Assembly: GCA_031553685.1 (NCBI GenBank)
Contig: JAVBLE010000015.1
Coordinates: 1-47,898, forward strand
DNA from: JAFGVL01 sp031553685
GTDB taxonomy: Bacteria; Bacteroidota; Bacteroidia; Bacteroidales; Paludibacteraceae
Direction: 5' to 3'
Length of the DNA: 47,898 nt
The position numbers were made by a program, and so were the translations under genes. Each line of letters opens with the position of its first letter. The first letter of the stretch is position 1. Shown here piece after piece: positions 32,190 to 41,496 of this stretch. The notes below the pieces were generated by a model that was not told the DNA's origin, made no database searches, and saw nothing but the letters and a program-made list of their open reading frames with translations.

Positions 32190-33020
32190 ATGAAGCTCTC
32201 TATTATTACTATAAATTACAATAATAAAGAAGGTTTGCGAAAAACGATTGAAAGCGTTATTTCTCAAACTTATCAAGATTTTGAATATATTGTTATTGAT
32301 GGTAATAGTACAGATGGTAGTGTAGATATTATAAAACAATATGACCAAACCACCCTCTCTAGTGGAGAGGGGATGGGGGAGAGGTTCTGTTGGATAAGTG
32401 AACCTGATAATGGCATTTATGATGCCATGAACAAGGGAATAAGATTGGCTCAAGGAGATTATTGTTTACTTTTGAATAGTGGTGATTATTTATGTAAAAA
32501 TGATGTGATAGCGCAAATAATAGCACAAAAACCGGATGCTGATATCATTATAGGAAATGAGTTGCGAGGGGAGGGTAAAACTAAGGTAAAATTGCCAGTT
32601 ACTTTTTTTGATTTATATTGTTCAAGTTTACCCCATCAGAGTACTTTGATAAAAAAAGAATTGTTTGGAAAAATTGGATTGTATGATGAAGATTTGAGAA
32701 TAGTTTCGGATTGGGAATTTTGGATACGGGCGATTATTTTAAATAACTGTTCTGTACAAAAAATAGAAATAGATATAACCCGATATGATATTACGGGAAT
32801 GAGTAATATGCAAATTGCATTGCGAAATACAGAACGGGAAATAGTATTAAACAAATATTTCCCGAAAAAAATATTGGATGATTATTGTTTTTTAGCCCGA
32901 AATCGTCAGTTAATTAATTACTCAAGGCAATTAATCTTATTCCCTTTTTTGAATAGAGTATTGATAATAACATCAAAGTGCTTATATGGGCTGACAAAAT
33001 TATTTTTTAAAAAAACATGA
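32190..33020 (+). CDS. Family 2 glycosyltransferase with repeat-derived insertion
   Basis: This 276-residue GT-A enzyme is a paralogue of the 22963 protein: LSIITINYNNKEGLRKTIESV, FEYIVIDGNSTDGS, WISEPDNGIYDAMNKGI and LLLNSGDYL. Between IIKQY and WISEPD it has an extra segment, DQTTLSSGEGMGERFC, where the paralogue has only ADKITY. The segment is encoded by a palindromic repeat (32347-32387). It lies in a loop before the DNG motif, so the enzyme may still fold. It is the first gene of the second half and overlaps the next gene by four bases. Donor unknown. Confidence 0.88.
   Translation: MKLSIITINYNNKEGLRKTIESVISQTYQDFEYIVIDGNSTDGSVDIIKQYDQTTLSSGEGMGERFCWISEPDNGIYDAMNKGIRLAQGDYCLLLNSGDYLCKNDVIAQIIAQKPDADIIIGNELRGEGKTKVKLPVTFFDLYCSSLPHQSTLIKKELFGKIGLYDEDLRIVSDWEFWIRAIILNNCSVQKIEIDITRYDITGMSNMQIALRNTEREIVLNKYFPKKILDDYCFLARNRQLINYSRQLILFPFLNRVLIITSKCLYGLTKLFFKKT
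32347..32387. repeat. Palindromic repeat inside the GT2 coding sequence
   Basis: CCCTCTC (32353-32359) pairs with GAGAGGG (32365-32371), followed by GATGGGGGAGAGG. This is a common dispersed repeat word of Bacteroidetes. It is in frame and adds about ten codons relative to the paralogue at 22963. Confidence 0.7.
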
Positions 33021-34060
33021 AGGTATATATATTATATTACAAATGGGAAAATACAGCAAATAATCATGCCGGCATGGCATACCTGGCTAACCAAATAAAA
33101 CAACACTATCCTACAAAAGTTGTTTTGATAAAGCATCCCTATCGTATTTTGGGGCACCTTTATTTTGGGCGAAAATTATACCGGTTTTATGCTACTGTTT
33201 GGGCTTGGTATATAAGTATATTCTTAAAATTTTCTTTAAAGCAAGATGACAAATTGTTTTTTATGGAATATGCTTCTAAAGTAGGAGGTGATCAACAATA
33301 TGTGGCTAAACTATTACGAGGATTGCATGTAAAAAATCTTTTTTATGGATTAGTCCATATACCTGGCGAACAAATTAAAAAAGTATTCAAAACTGAAATT
33401 CAGAGAACATTCAACTTATTAGATACCATTTTGGTTTTAGGTAGTAGTTTAAAAGAGTATTTAGATTCAGCCCATCTGCAAGGAAATGTAAAATGTACTT
33501 ACCATTATGTAGATACAGACTATTATACAGAAAATAAAACCATTCGAGATAATGCCGGTTTTCGGATAATATGCATGGGGAATCAGTTGCGTAATAATCA
33601 ATTATTGCATGAGATAGTGAAAAATACACCTGATGTGAATTTTGATATTTGTACAGGAATGCAGAATTTGACAGAATTGTTTTCAGATTGTGAAAATGCA
33701 ACATTATATGGTTTTGTTTCAGAGGAAGAGCTATTGTTGTTGATGCAAAAAGCCTCTGTATCATTGAATGTAATGAATGATACTGTGGGAAGTAATGTTA
33801 TTACTACATCCATGGCTTGCGGTTTGGCAATGATTGTATCGGATGTAGGTTCTATCCGGGATTATTGTAATGATACAAATGCTTATTTCTGTGAAAATAA
33901 TTCATCTTCATTTGCAAAGGCAATTAATAAGTTATCCAAAGATGAAAATAAACTTATTTTAATGCAGAAAGAATCTTTGGTGATAGCAAATAAAATAAGT
34001 TTGAAAAACTTTTTAGAAATAAAATTTTTAAAACTCTTAGATTATGTTCCAGATAATTAA
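33017..34060 (+). CDS. GT-B glycosyltransferase
   Basis: This 347-residue protein is a paralogue of the 23722 protein: ILYYKWENTANNHAGMAYL at the start, GLVHIPGEQIKKVF in the middle, FRIICMGNQLRNNQLLHEIV opening the second lobe and LNVMNDTVGSNVITTSMACGLAMIVSDVGSIRDYCND in the donor site. It follows a paralogous GT2, as in the first half, with a four-base overlap. It overlaps the next acyltransferase gene by 17 bases. Donor unknown. Confidence 0.85.
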   Translation: MKVYILYYKWENTANNHAGMAYLANQIKQHYPTKVVLIKHPYRILGHLYFGRKLYRFYATVWAWYISIFLKFSLKQDDKLFFMEYASKVGGDQQYVAKLLRGLHVKNLFYGLVHIPGEQIKKVFKTEIQRTFNLLDTILVLGSSLKEYLDSAHLQGNVKCTYHYVDTDYYTENKTIRDNAGFRIICMGNQLRNNQLLHEIVKNTPDVNFDICTGMQNLTELFSDCENATLYGFVSEEELLLLMQKASVSLNVMNDTVGSNVITTSMACGLAMIVSDVGSIRDYCNDTNAYFCENNSSSFAKAINKLSKDENKLILMQKESLVIANKISLKNFLEIKFLKLLDYVPDN

Positions 34061-34757
34061 AAAGATAAGAAACAGAATAAAAAAAGAATATACATTATCT
34101 AGTACTACGCGTTTTGAAACATTTTTGCGCAAAGAAGGGATAAAAATTGGAAGGAATATTTATTGGGGAAATATAAAAACAATTAGTATAGATTTAACCC
34201 GTCCATGCTTAATTGAAATTGGAAATAATGTTAGAATAGATACAGGAACTACTATTTTAAGCCATGATTTTGGAACCTATGTTTTTCGTTTAGTGTATAA
34301 AGATTTTATATCAGCTACAGCCAAAGTTATTATAGGAGATAATGTATATATGGGACAAAATTGTACCATACTGAAGGGAGTAACAATAGGAGATAATTGC
34401 ATTATAGGTACCGGCTCAATTGTAACTAAGAGTATACCGGCAAACAGTGTTGCAGCAGGAGTTCCTGCCAAAGTTATTTGTACATTGGACGAATACTATC
34501 AAAAAAGGAAAATACTATGTGTAGAAGAGGCTAAGGCTTATGCTAGAGAAGTGCAAAGATACTATGGGCGCCGACCGGCAATGGAAGATTTTAGAGAAGA
34601 GTTCCCTTTATTTTGGACTCCGGAGATGGAAGTTTTAAAAGAATACGAAGCTCTTATTCATTTTCAGTTAGGAAGCGCTTATGATGAATTTGTGAAAAAT
34701 AATAAACCACAATATAATTCATTTGAAGATTTTTTGAATGATTGTAATTTAGATTAA
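34044..34757 (+). CDS. Left-handed beta-helix acyltransferase
   Basis: This 237-residue protein carries hexapeptide repeats (CLIEIGNNVRIDTGTTILSHD ... VIIGDNVYMGQNCTILKGVTIGDNCIIGTGSIVTKSIPANSVAAGVPAKVI), as in maltose and galactoside O-acetyltransferase-like enzymes, with LSHDFG holding the likely catalytic His. A C-terminal extension of about 85 residues (EYYQKRK ... EDFLNDCNLD) has no recognised domain; it begins with a YYGRRPAMEDF segment. It probably acetylates a glycan sugar. Confidence 0.83.
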   Translation: MFQIIKKIRNRIKKEYTLSSTTRFETFLRKEGIKIGRNIYWGNIKTISIDLTRPCLIEIGNNVRIDTGTTILSHDFGTYVFRLVYKDFISATAKVIIGDNVYMGQNCTILKGVTIGDNCIIGTGSIVTKSIPANSVAAGVPAKVICTLDEYYQKRKILCVEEAKAYAREVQRYYGRRPAMEDFREEFPLFWTPEMEVLKEYEALIHFQLGSAYDEFVKNNKPQYNSFEDFLNDCNLD

Positions 34758-34764
34758 AAGACAC

Positions 34765-36129
34765 ATGTTTAGAGGGGCATACTTTGGTTCATTTACCCAG
34801 TTATTGCTGTATTATGCAATAATGTTTGCAATATTTGTATATCTAATCTACAAATACGGAAGGCATGACAGCATATATTTCTATGTGATAATTTTATTCT
34901 TTCCTTCTTTTTGGATGGCTTTTGGAGCAAATAATATATATCGAATATTTACTTTGCTGATAGCATTATATGTCACATTTTCTAAAAATACTTTTAAGAG
35001 TTATAGCCGAAAAGATTCTTTCTTAACTTATTGTTTTGTGCTTTTTAGTATAGTATTTCTATACACATCAATTAATGCACATGATAGAATTTTTTTAATG
35101 CTAAGCCAATATTCAATATATGTAGTAACATTTTTATCTTGGTTTATTATTAAAAAAGAAATTATTAGAAGAGAAGGCAATATGGTTATTTTTAATCAAT
35201 TATTGTTCTTCTTGTTGTTGGCTCAAATAATAATGGCTATATCTAAATTAATAATATTTACCGGAAGAACAGGTGAATGGTTGGTTGGTACAATGAGTTT
35301 TATTGGAGGAGGTTTGGGAACAGTTATTCCTATTGTCGGTTTTGTCTTTTTGTGGTTATATAGAAAAGGTGTTTTTGAAAAGAAAGATTGGTTATTTACG
35401 GCAGGATTACTTTTAATTGGTTTTGCAACAGGAAAAAGGGCTATTTGGTTTATGTTCCCTGTTGTTGTTGCTTTGTTTATGATTTATGTGCCTAAAATAA
35501 AAATGAATAAATATCTATGGATGGGGATAATTATTGCACCCTTGGTGTTTTATTTGGGAACACGATTAAATCCATCATTAAATCCGGAACATAAAGTATG
35601 GGGAAGCTTTGATATAGATTATGTTTTTGATTATGCGGATACTTATCAATTTGGTAAAGAAAAAGCTCAACAATATGAATCGGAGATTACAACCGAAAAT
35701 ACTACAATAATTGCACAAGGGCGTGGAGGAGTGACAAATTCTCTTTTCGAAAAGTTTTTTTCAGGTGAGGATCTAACTGAACAGGATTGGTTGGGTATAG
35801 GTTTAACCGCGCAGTTCACAACAAGTTATGAGGAATATTCACAATTAGGATTGAATATACACTCAAAAGGATCGGCTACAGGAGCTTTTCAAAGTTATGC
35901 CACTTCGGGTTATTTAGGACTGATAACAACCATACTATTATTATATAGTATATTAAGAGTACCAAAGCATAAAAGAATAAAACTAGTATTAATTCTTATT
36001 GTAGCTTGGGAATATTTTTATTATTCAGGTTCTTTGTTGCGTACCCCTACGATGATGTTTATTTTAATCTACTGCATCCATTATTCTAATCTTTTGGTTT
36101 GGCAAGGAAAGAATCGTAAGCTCAATTAA
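34765..36129 (+). CDS. Putative O-antigen/capsule polymerase (Wzy-like) membrane protein
   Basis: This 454-residue protein has ten or more hydrophobic segments and a large hydrophilic loop at about 270-385 (from NPSLNPEHKVWGSFD to SKGSATGAFQSYATSGYLG), the topology of Wzy and EpsG-type polymerases. Like most Wzy proteins it has no catalytic motif to check; the call rests on topology and neighbours. A Wzy would polymerise repeat units in the periplasm, which sits oddly with the Wzm/Wzt exporter in the same locus. Confidence 0.6.
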   Translation: MFRGAYFGSFTQLLLYYAIMFAIFVYLIYKYGRHDSIYFYVIILFFPSFWMAFGANNIYRIFTLLIALYVTFSKNTFKSYSRKDSFLTYCFVLFSIVFLYTSINAHDRIFLMLSQYSIYVVTFLSWFIIKKEIIRREGNMVIFNQLLFFLLLAQIIMAISKLIIFTGRTGEWLVGTMSFIGGGLGTVIPIVGFVFLWLYRKGVFEKKDWLFTAGLLLIGFATGKRAIWFMFPVVVALFMIYVPKIKMNKYLWMGIIIAPLVFYLGTRLNPSLNPEHKVWGSFDIDYVFDYADTYQFGKEKAQQYESEITTENTTIIAQGRGGVTNSLFEKFFSGEDLTEQDWLGIGLTAQFTTSYEEYSQLGLNIHSKGSATGAFQSYATSGYLGLITTILLLYSILRVPKHKRIKLVLILIVAWEYFYYSGSLLRTPTMMFILIYCIHYSNLLVWQGKNRKLN

Positions 36130-36132
36130 AAT

Positions 36133-37194
36133 ATGAAAAAAATATTAATATCAACGACAACTCAATTTGGTTATCATACAGATACCTATATGTATTGTAA
36201 ATATTTGGATAAAACTAAATATGAGGTACATTATGTAGGGTTTGATGGTGGATTTTCACGAAAAGAAATAGAGAATGTTATCGTTCATTATATAACACTA
36301 GACAATAATAAATTGAAAAAACATTGGAGATTTTTTTCGGGAGTAAATAAACTAATTAGGAAAGAGAGATTTGATTTGTTATTTATTGTAGATTTTAAAG
36401 GAAGTTTGCCGATACGCATTTGCCACTTATTTAAGAGAATGATATTAGATATTAGGACAGGAGATGTTTATCAAAAAGAAGATAAGAAGTCGTTTTTTAA
36501 TTTTAGAATAAAATTTTATTCATTGTTTTTTCGGCGAATTTCTGTTATTTCAGAAAGCCTGAGACAGCATTTGCATTTGTCTAAAAAGAAATCATATATT
36601 TTGCCTTTAGGAGCGGATGTTTTAAGTAAAACACAGAAACAATTTGATGTATTAAATCTATTTTATATAGGAACACTATCCAATAGGAATATTGATGTAA
36701 CAATTGATGGATTAGCTTTATTTTTGCAACATAATGAGAAATGTCCCATCGTTTATAATATAGTAGGCTCCTCAGATGAAGTCACAGAGAAAAAATTAAT
36801 TGATTCCATAAAAAGGAATAAATTAGAAAATATTATATCTTTTCACGGTAGAAAAAGTCATGAAGAAGTGCAAGAACTATTTGATAATTCGAATGTTGGC
36901 ATAGCTTATGTTCCGCAGACAATCGGATATACAAATCAACCCACTACCAAATTATATGAATACGCTCTTTCTGGTATGGTAGTTTTAGCTACCAATACTT
37001 TTGAAAATAGAAATGCAATAAACACAGATACAGGGGTTTTAATAGAGTCTACTACAGAAGGGTTTTGCCAAGGCTTGGAGCAAATTCTAAAAAATAAACT
37101 TAATTATAATTCGGACAAAATAAGAGCATTTTATCAAGATAGTGAATGGAGACAAATAGTTAAAGACATATTAGAACCATATTTAGATAAATAA
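36133..37194 (+). CDS. Family 4 glycosyltransferase
   Basis: This 353-residue GT-B protein has an N-terminal lobe with ISTTTQFGYHTDTYMYCKYL and a C-terminal lobe with LNLFYIGTLSNRNIDVTIDGLALFL, IISFHGRKSHEEVQELFDNSNVGIAYVP and TNQPTTKLYEYALSGMVVLAT, where the Glu of KLYEYALSG stands in the EX7E region of GT4 enzymes. It lies 3 bases after the polymerase-like gene and overlaps the next GT2 by one base. Specificity unknown. Confidence 0.88.
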   Translation: MKKILISTTTQFGYHTDTYMYCKYLDKTKYEVHYVGFDGGFSRKEIENVIVHYITLDNNKLKKHWRFFSGVNKLIRKERFDLLFIVDFKGSLPIRICHLFKRMILDIRTGDVYQKEDKKSFFNFRIKFYSLFFRRISVISESLRQHLHLSKKKSYILPLGADVLSKTQKQFDVLNLFYIGTLSNRNIDVTIDGLALFLQHNEKCPIVYNIVGSSDEVTEKKLIDSIKRNKLENIISFHGRKSHEEVQELFDNSNVGIAYVPQTIGYTNQPTTKLYEYALSGMVVLATNTFENRNAINTDTGVLIESTTEGFCQGLEQILKNKLNYNSDKIRAFYQDSEWRQIVKDILEPYLDK

Positions 37195-38252
37195 TGAAAA
37201 TTTCAGTTATCATACCTATATATAATGCGGAGAAATATATTGCAAAAACCCTAGAAAGTGTTTGCAAGCAAACATTACAAGATATAGAAATTATATGTAT
37301 AGATGATTGTAGCTCTGATAAAAGCCTTAATATCATTCAAAACATAGCAAATACTGATAATAGAATAAAAATCATACAAAACAAAACTAATAAAGGGGTT
37401 AGCTTGTCTCGTAATATAGGATTAGATATAGCTCAGGGAGATTATATAGGCTTTATTGACCATGATGACTTGGCTGACGAGAAACTATATGAACAACTCT
37501 ATTTGATAGCTAAAGATGGAGATTTTGATATGGTTCATTCCGATGTTTATTTTCATTATCCGGAAGGGAAGATTGAATTGCATAAATTTTCTGACTTGCA
37601 TGAAAATGGAACTTTCGATTTACAAGCAGAAATGATAAATCAATTACTTATCCGTAAGAAATCGGATATTGGTATAGAAACTGTGATGTATGGTATTTGG
37701 AATAAAATCTATAAAAATAATTTTTTAAAACAATATAGTATAGAATTTTACTCAGAAAAAGAATATTCTAATGAGGATTTTCTATTTAATTTACAAGTTT
37801 TGCTAAATGTAAATAAAGTGGCACGAATAAGAGAGGCTTTTTATCATCATTTTTGTTATACTACTTCATTGGGGAATTGTTATTCATATCGTAGTTATGA
37901 TTTAAGATGGCAATCAATTTTACTCGCAAAAAGATTGATTGATCGTTCTAACTTTATTGAAAAATCAATTTTTTATGAACGATTGTATATGCGTATTTGG
38001 CGTGTATTCGTATATAGCTCATCCAATGAATTGCAACGCAATTCATCAGGGTTATTAAACGCTATAGCTAATATTTGGCAAAATATGGATGATGAATTAC
38101 TTATAGTGGCGACAAATAAAATATCTATTTTTGAAACTCCAACAACAAATTTTTTTTATAAGGTGTTTGAGATGACATTATTTGTTATACTCAAAGTGAG
38201 AAGTTTGAAATTGTTTGGCAAATATAAAATACCAAGAAATAAAAAAACATAA
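37194..38252 (+). CDS. Family 2 glycosyltransferase
   Basis: This 352-residue GT-A enzyme has MKISVIIPIYNAEKYIAKTL, IICIDDCSSDKSLNII, VSLSRNIGLDIAQGDYIGFIDHDD (metal-binding DHDD) and a family-typical GIWNKIYKNNFL. The C-terminal third is helical with no membrane segment beyond a short hydrophobic end. It is the usual processive or linkage-forming GT2 type of capsule loci. Donor unknown. Confidence 0.9.
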   Translation: MKISVIIPIYNAEKYIAKTLESVCKQTLQDIEIICIDDCSSDKSLNIIQNIANTDNRIKIIQNKTNKGVSLSRNIGLDIAQGDYIGFIDHDDLADEKLYEQLYLIAKDGDFDMVHSDVYFHYPEGKIELHKFSDLHENGTFDLQAEMINQLLIRKKSDIGIETVMYGIWNKIYKNNFLKQYSIEFYSEKEYSNEDFLFNLQVLLNVNKVARIREAFYHHFCYTTSLGNCYSYRSYDLRWQSILLAKRLIDRSNFIEKSIFYERLYMRIWRVFVYSSSNELQRNSSGLLNAIANIWQNMDDELLIVATNKISIFETPTTNFFYKVFEMTLFVILKVRSLKLFGKYKIPRNKKT

Positions 38253-38272
38253 AAAAGTACAATTCTTGTGGT

Positions 38273-38287
38273 TACCTTTATAAGGTA
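38273..38287. promoter_or_regulatory. TACCTTTA box overlapping a small palindrome
   Basis: The 71-base gap before the gene at 38324 contains TACCTTTA (38273-38280), seven of eight to TAnnTTTG, preceded by TTG at 38265-38267. TACCTT/AAGGTA forms a hairpin at 38273-38287. It may be an internal promoter or a weak terminator. Confidence 0.25.
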
Positions 38288-38323
38288 GGTTTTATTCAGA
38301 AAAAATCAAAATAAGATTACCCG

Positions 38324-39262
38324 ATGAAAATTTTATTAGTTCATAGTGGAAATTCGGTTTCAGACAGTTCTCAATACACCTTTGTATATGAACAAGGGGA
38401 AGCTTTAAAAGAAATAGGGATAGAAGTACAATATTTTAAGATTAAAGGAAAAGGGGTAATAGGTTATTTGAGTAATTTGAATAGATTTAAAGAACTTATA
38501 AAAGAGTTTCATCCAGATATTATTCATGCTCATTATGGTTTATGTGGATTGTTTTCAAATTTGCAAAGGAAAGTACCAGTTATTACGACATATCATGGTA
38601 GTGATATAAATAAGACCAAAGCATATTGTTTTTCTTTTGTGTCAATACGATTATCTGCTTTTAATATTTTTGTTTCGTTAAAAAATTCTATAAAATCGAA
38701 GGTGAAAAAAAACTTTTCGATAATACCGTGTGGTGTAGATATCGAATTATTTAAGCCAATTGAAATTACAAATGCAAGGGACTATTTTAAATTTAATTGG
38801 GATGATAGAATAGTATTATTTGCAGGGGCTTTTGATAGAATTGTTAAGAATCCGGAATTTGCTAAAGAAGTAATTGCTAAGATAAATAATGATGTACATT
38901 TAATTGAATTAAAAGGATATAAAAGAAAAGAAGTGTCAATATTATTATCCTCAGTTGATGCATTATTAATGACTTCTTTTTCAGAAGGATCTCCTCAAAT
39001 AGTAAAAGAAGCTATGGCATGTAATTGTCCTATTGTATCAGTAGATGTGGGAGATGTCCGACATATTGTAGGAGATTCTCTAGAGTGCTTTGTGTCTTCC
39101 ACATATGATTCAGATCTTTTATCTGATAAATTGAACCGCATATTGAATAATAAGCAAAGGAGCAATGGTAGAAAACGAATTTTGGAGTTCAATCTGTCAA
39201 ATAATTCAGTAGCCAAGCAGTTGCTTATAATATATAATCAAGTTTTAGAGAGAAACAAATAA
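38324..39262 (+). CDS. Family 4 glycosyltransferase
   Basis: This 312-residue GT-B protein has ILLVHSGNSVSDSSQYTFVYEQGEAL, IIHAHYGLCG, TTYHGSDI, IIPCGVDIELFKP and the donor-binding TSFSEGSPQIVKEAMACNCPIVS, with both Glu residues of the EX7E motif (SEGSPQIVKE). It follows a 71-base gap that may contain an internal promoter. Specificity unknown. Confidence 0.92.
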   Translation: MKILLVHSGNSVSDSSQYTFVYEQGEALKEIGIEVQYFKIKGKGVIGYLSNLNRFKELIKEFHPDIIHAHYGLCGLFSNLQRKVPVITTYHGSDINKTKAYCFSFVSIRLSAFNIFVSLKNSIKSKVKKNFSIIPCGVDIELFKPIEITNARDYFKFNWDDRIVLFAGAFDRIVKNPEFAKEVIAKINNDVHLIELKGYKRKEVSILLSSVDALLMTSFSEGSPQIVKEAMACNCPIVSVDVGDVRHIVGDSLECFVSSTYDSDLLSDKLNRILNNKQRSNGRKRILEFNLSNNSVAKQLLIIYNQVLERNK

Positions 39263-39265
39263 TCA

Positions 39266-40399
39266 ATGATTCCTGAAAAAATACAACAACCTCAAGTAAT
39301 AGCATTTTACTTACCTCAATATCATCCAATAGCGGAAAATAATGAATGGTTTGGAAAAGGGTTTACTGAATGGACAAATGTTGGTCGTGCAAAGCCATTA
39401 TTTAAAGGTCATTATCAACCTAAAGTGCCCGCAGATTTAGGTTATTATGACCTGAGAATACCAGAAATACGCATTGAGCAAGCTGAATTAGCTAAAGAGG
39501 CTGGTGTTTCGGCATTTTGTTATTATCATTATTGGTTTGGTAATGGCAAACAATTGTTAGAAATGCCTTTGAATGAGGTTATTAGGACCAAACAGCCTGA
39601 TTTTCCATTTTGTATAGCATGGGCGAATCATTCTTGGTATAAAAAAACATGGGACTCTAATAAGAGTATATTAAATAAGTCTATTCTAATGAAGCAAGAG
39701 TATCCTGGTATACAAGATATTGATGCTCATTTTTACTCATTATTGGAAGCGTTTGAAGATAAACGATATTATAAAATAAAAGGTAAATTAGCTTTTGTTT
39801 TGTATAAGATAGAAGATATTTCTGAATTAGATTTATTTAAATCTCGTTGGCAGGAATTAGCTTCAGAAAACAATTTACCAGGCTTTTATTTTATTTCGTA
39901 TGCCGATGATATATTAAAGTTATCCGACAATAAAAATAAAGAAGTCGATGCTATAATATTATCTCTTAAAACGGAGCCTCATGCAATCCCTATTGGCAAT
40001 GCCAAACTAAAAAAATATTATAGAGCTTTAATTGCTGTTTTGTCAGAAATATTGCATAGACCTATTTATATCTTTGATTATGAAAAAACGCTTAATCGTC
40101 TATTAAATCCGGTTTATAAGAAGGCTAATGTTTATCCGGTAATTATTCCCAATTGGGATAACTCTCCCCGACGAGGATATGGTGGTGTAATTTTCAAAAA
40201 CTCTACTCCCAAAACATTTCAAAAACATGCAGAACAAATTTTTGAAATGATTAAAGATAAAGATTTTACTGATCAAATAGTATTTTTAAAATCATGGAAT
40301 GAATGGGGGGAGGGTAATTATATGGAACCAGATATGAAGTTTGGTAAAGGGTATATTTATGCTTTAAGGGAAGCTATAAAGGAATATTCAAAAAAATGA
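39266..40399 (+). CDS. WbsX-family (GH99-like) glycan protein
   Basis: This 377-residue protein has the hallmarks of the WbsX family: VIAFYLPQYHPIAENNEWFGKGFTEWTNVGRAKPLFKGHYQPKVPADLGYYD, AKEAGVSAFCYYHYWF and WNEWGEGNYMEPD. The fold is related to GH99-type endo-alpha-mannosidases. WbsX-type proteins are found in O-antigen and capsule loci and are usually listed as putative glycosyltransferases, but a hydrolase or transglycosidase activity is equally possible. There is no signal peptide, so it is probably cytoplasmic. Confidence 0.88.
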   Translation: MIPEKIQQPQVIAFYLPQYHPIAENNEWFGKGFTEWTNVGRAKPLFKGHYQPKVPADLGYYDLRIPEIRIEQAELAKEAGVSAFCYYHYWFGNGKQLLEMPLNEVIRTKQPDFPFCIAWANHSWYKKTWDSNKSILNKSILMKQEYPGIQDIDAHFYSLLEAFEDKRYYKIKGKLAFVLYKIEDISELDLFKSRWQELASENNLPGFYFISYADDILKLSDNKNKEVDAIILSLKTEPHAIPIGNAKLKKYYRALIAVLSEILHRPIYIFDYEKTLNRLLNPVYKKANVYPVIIPNWDNSPRRGYGGVIFKNSTPKTFQKHAEQIFEMIKDKDFTDQIVFLKSWNEWGEGNYMEPDMKFGKGYIYALREAIKEYSKK

Positions 40400-41487
40400 A
40401 AATATACATAGACATAAATCATCCCGCCCATGTCCATTACTTTAGGAATTTTATTAAAATAATGGAATTGAAAGGTCATAGTTTTGTCATTACTAATAGA
40501 GACTCTCCAATTATAAATCAATTACTAGATTATTATAAAATAAAGCATCATATCAGAAATAAACGCCCTAAGAAACAAAGTTTTCTTAATTCAATGTTTT
40601 ATTTAATAGGGATAATTAAGAATTGCATACATTATTCATTCAAAGAACATCCGGATATCTATGTAGCTGGTGGTTCTCCTTGTGCTATAACGGCTTTTTT
40701 ATTTGGTAAGCCTGCAATCCAATTTGATGATACGGAACATAATTCGATAAATCAATTCTTGTATAAGCCTTTTTGTTCAGTAATATTAACACCTTATTAT
40801 TTTAGAAAGAAACTAGGTAAAAAACAAATATATTTTGATGCTTATATGGAACAATTTTATTTGCATAGTAATTATTATAAACAAAATTTATCCACATTAA
40901 AAGAAATAGGTTTTAATGAGAATGAACCGTATGCTTTAGTTCGATACATTTCATACGATGCTACTCATGATATAAAAGTGAGACCTTTATCTAATGAAGT
41001 AAAAAAGGAGTTTTTAGTAAATATAAAAAATAAAATGCCTGTTTTTGTTTCTTTAGAAAGTACAGTTACAGATCCATTTTACAACGAATATAAGTTAAAA
41101 ATTACTCCGGAAAAGATGCATGATGTGATAGCTGGAGCGTCTCTGTTTCTCACAGAAGGAGCTACAATGGCTTCTGAAGCCTGTATTTTAGGTGTTCCTT
41201 ATATTTATATGAATCCATTACAAGAAATGGGTTACATTATGGAGCAAGTGAAAAAATATCCTGAGATAGCTGTAGAAACTATAGATGAAGAGGAGATTAA
41301 TAGATATATAGAAAGTAAGACTATTAATGCAATAACATCAGAAAAGAAAGAAGAAATTCGAAATGAGATAGAAAAATCAACAATAAATCCAACCGAATTT
41401 TTAGTTTGGTTTGTTGAGAATTATCCTCAGAGTAGAGATGAAATGTATATAAATTCTAAAGAAGTTATGAACAGATTTAAAAAGTGA
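40396..41487 (+). CDS. DUF354-family GT-B-like protein
   Basis: This 363-residue protein starts MKIYIDINHPAHVHYFRNFIKIMELKGH, which is typical of DUF354 proteins. The family is related to UDP-GlcNAc 2-epimerase and MurG-like GT-B folds and is common in archaeal and bacterial polysaccharide clusters. Further signs are YVAGGSPCAITAFLFGKPAIQFDDTEH and FLTEGATMASEACILGVPYIYMN, the donor-site-like segment. The reaction is not known to me. It overlaps the WbsX gene by four bases. Confidence 0.82.
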   Translation: MKIYIDINHPAHVHYFRNFIKIMELKGHSFVITNRDSPIINQLLDYYKIKHHIRNKRPKKQSFLNSMFYLIGIIKNCIHYSFKEHPDIYVAGGSPCAITAFLFGKPAIQFDDTEHNSINQFLYKPFCSVILTPYYFRKKLGKKQIYFDAYMEQFYLHSNYYKQNLSTLKEIGFNENEPYALVRYISYDATHDIKVRPLSNEVKKEFLVNIKNKMPVFVSLESTVTDPFYNEYKLKITPEKMHDVIAGASLFLTEGATMASEACILGVPYIYMNPLQEMGYIMEQVKKYPEIAVETIDEEEINRYIESKTINAITSEKKEEIRNEIEKSTINPTEFLVWFVENYPQSRDEMYINSKEVMNRFKK

Positions 41488-41496
41488 AAATAAAAA

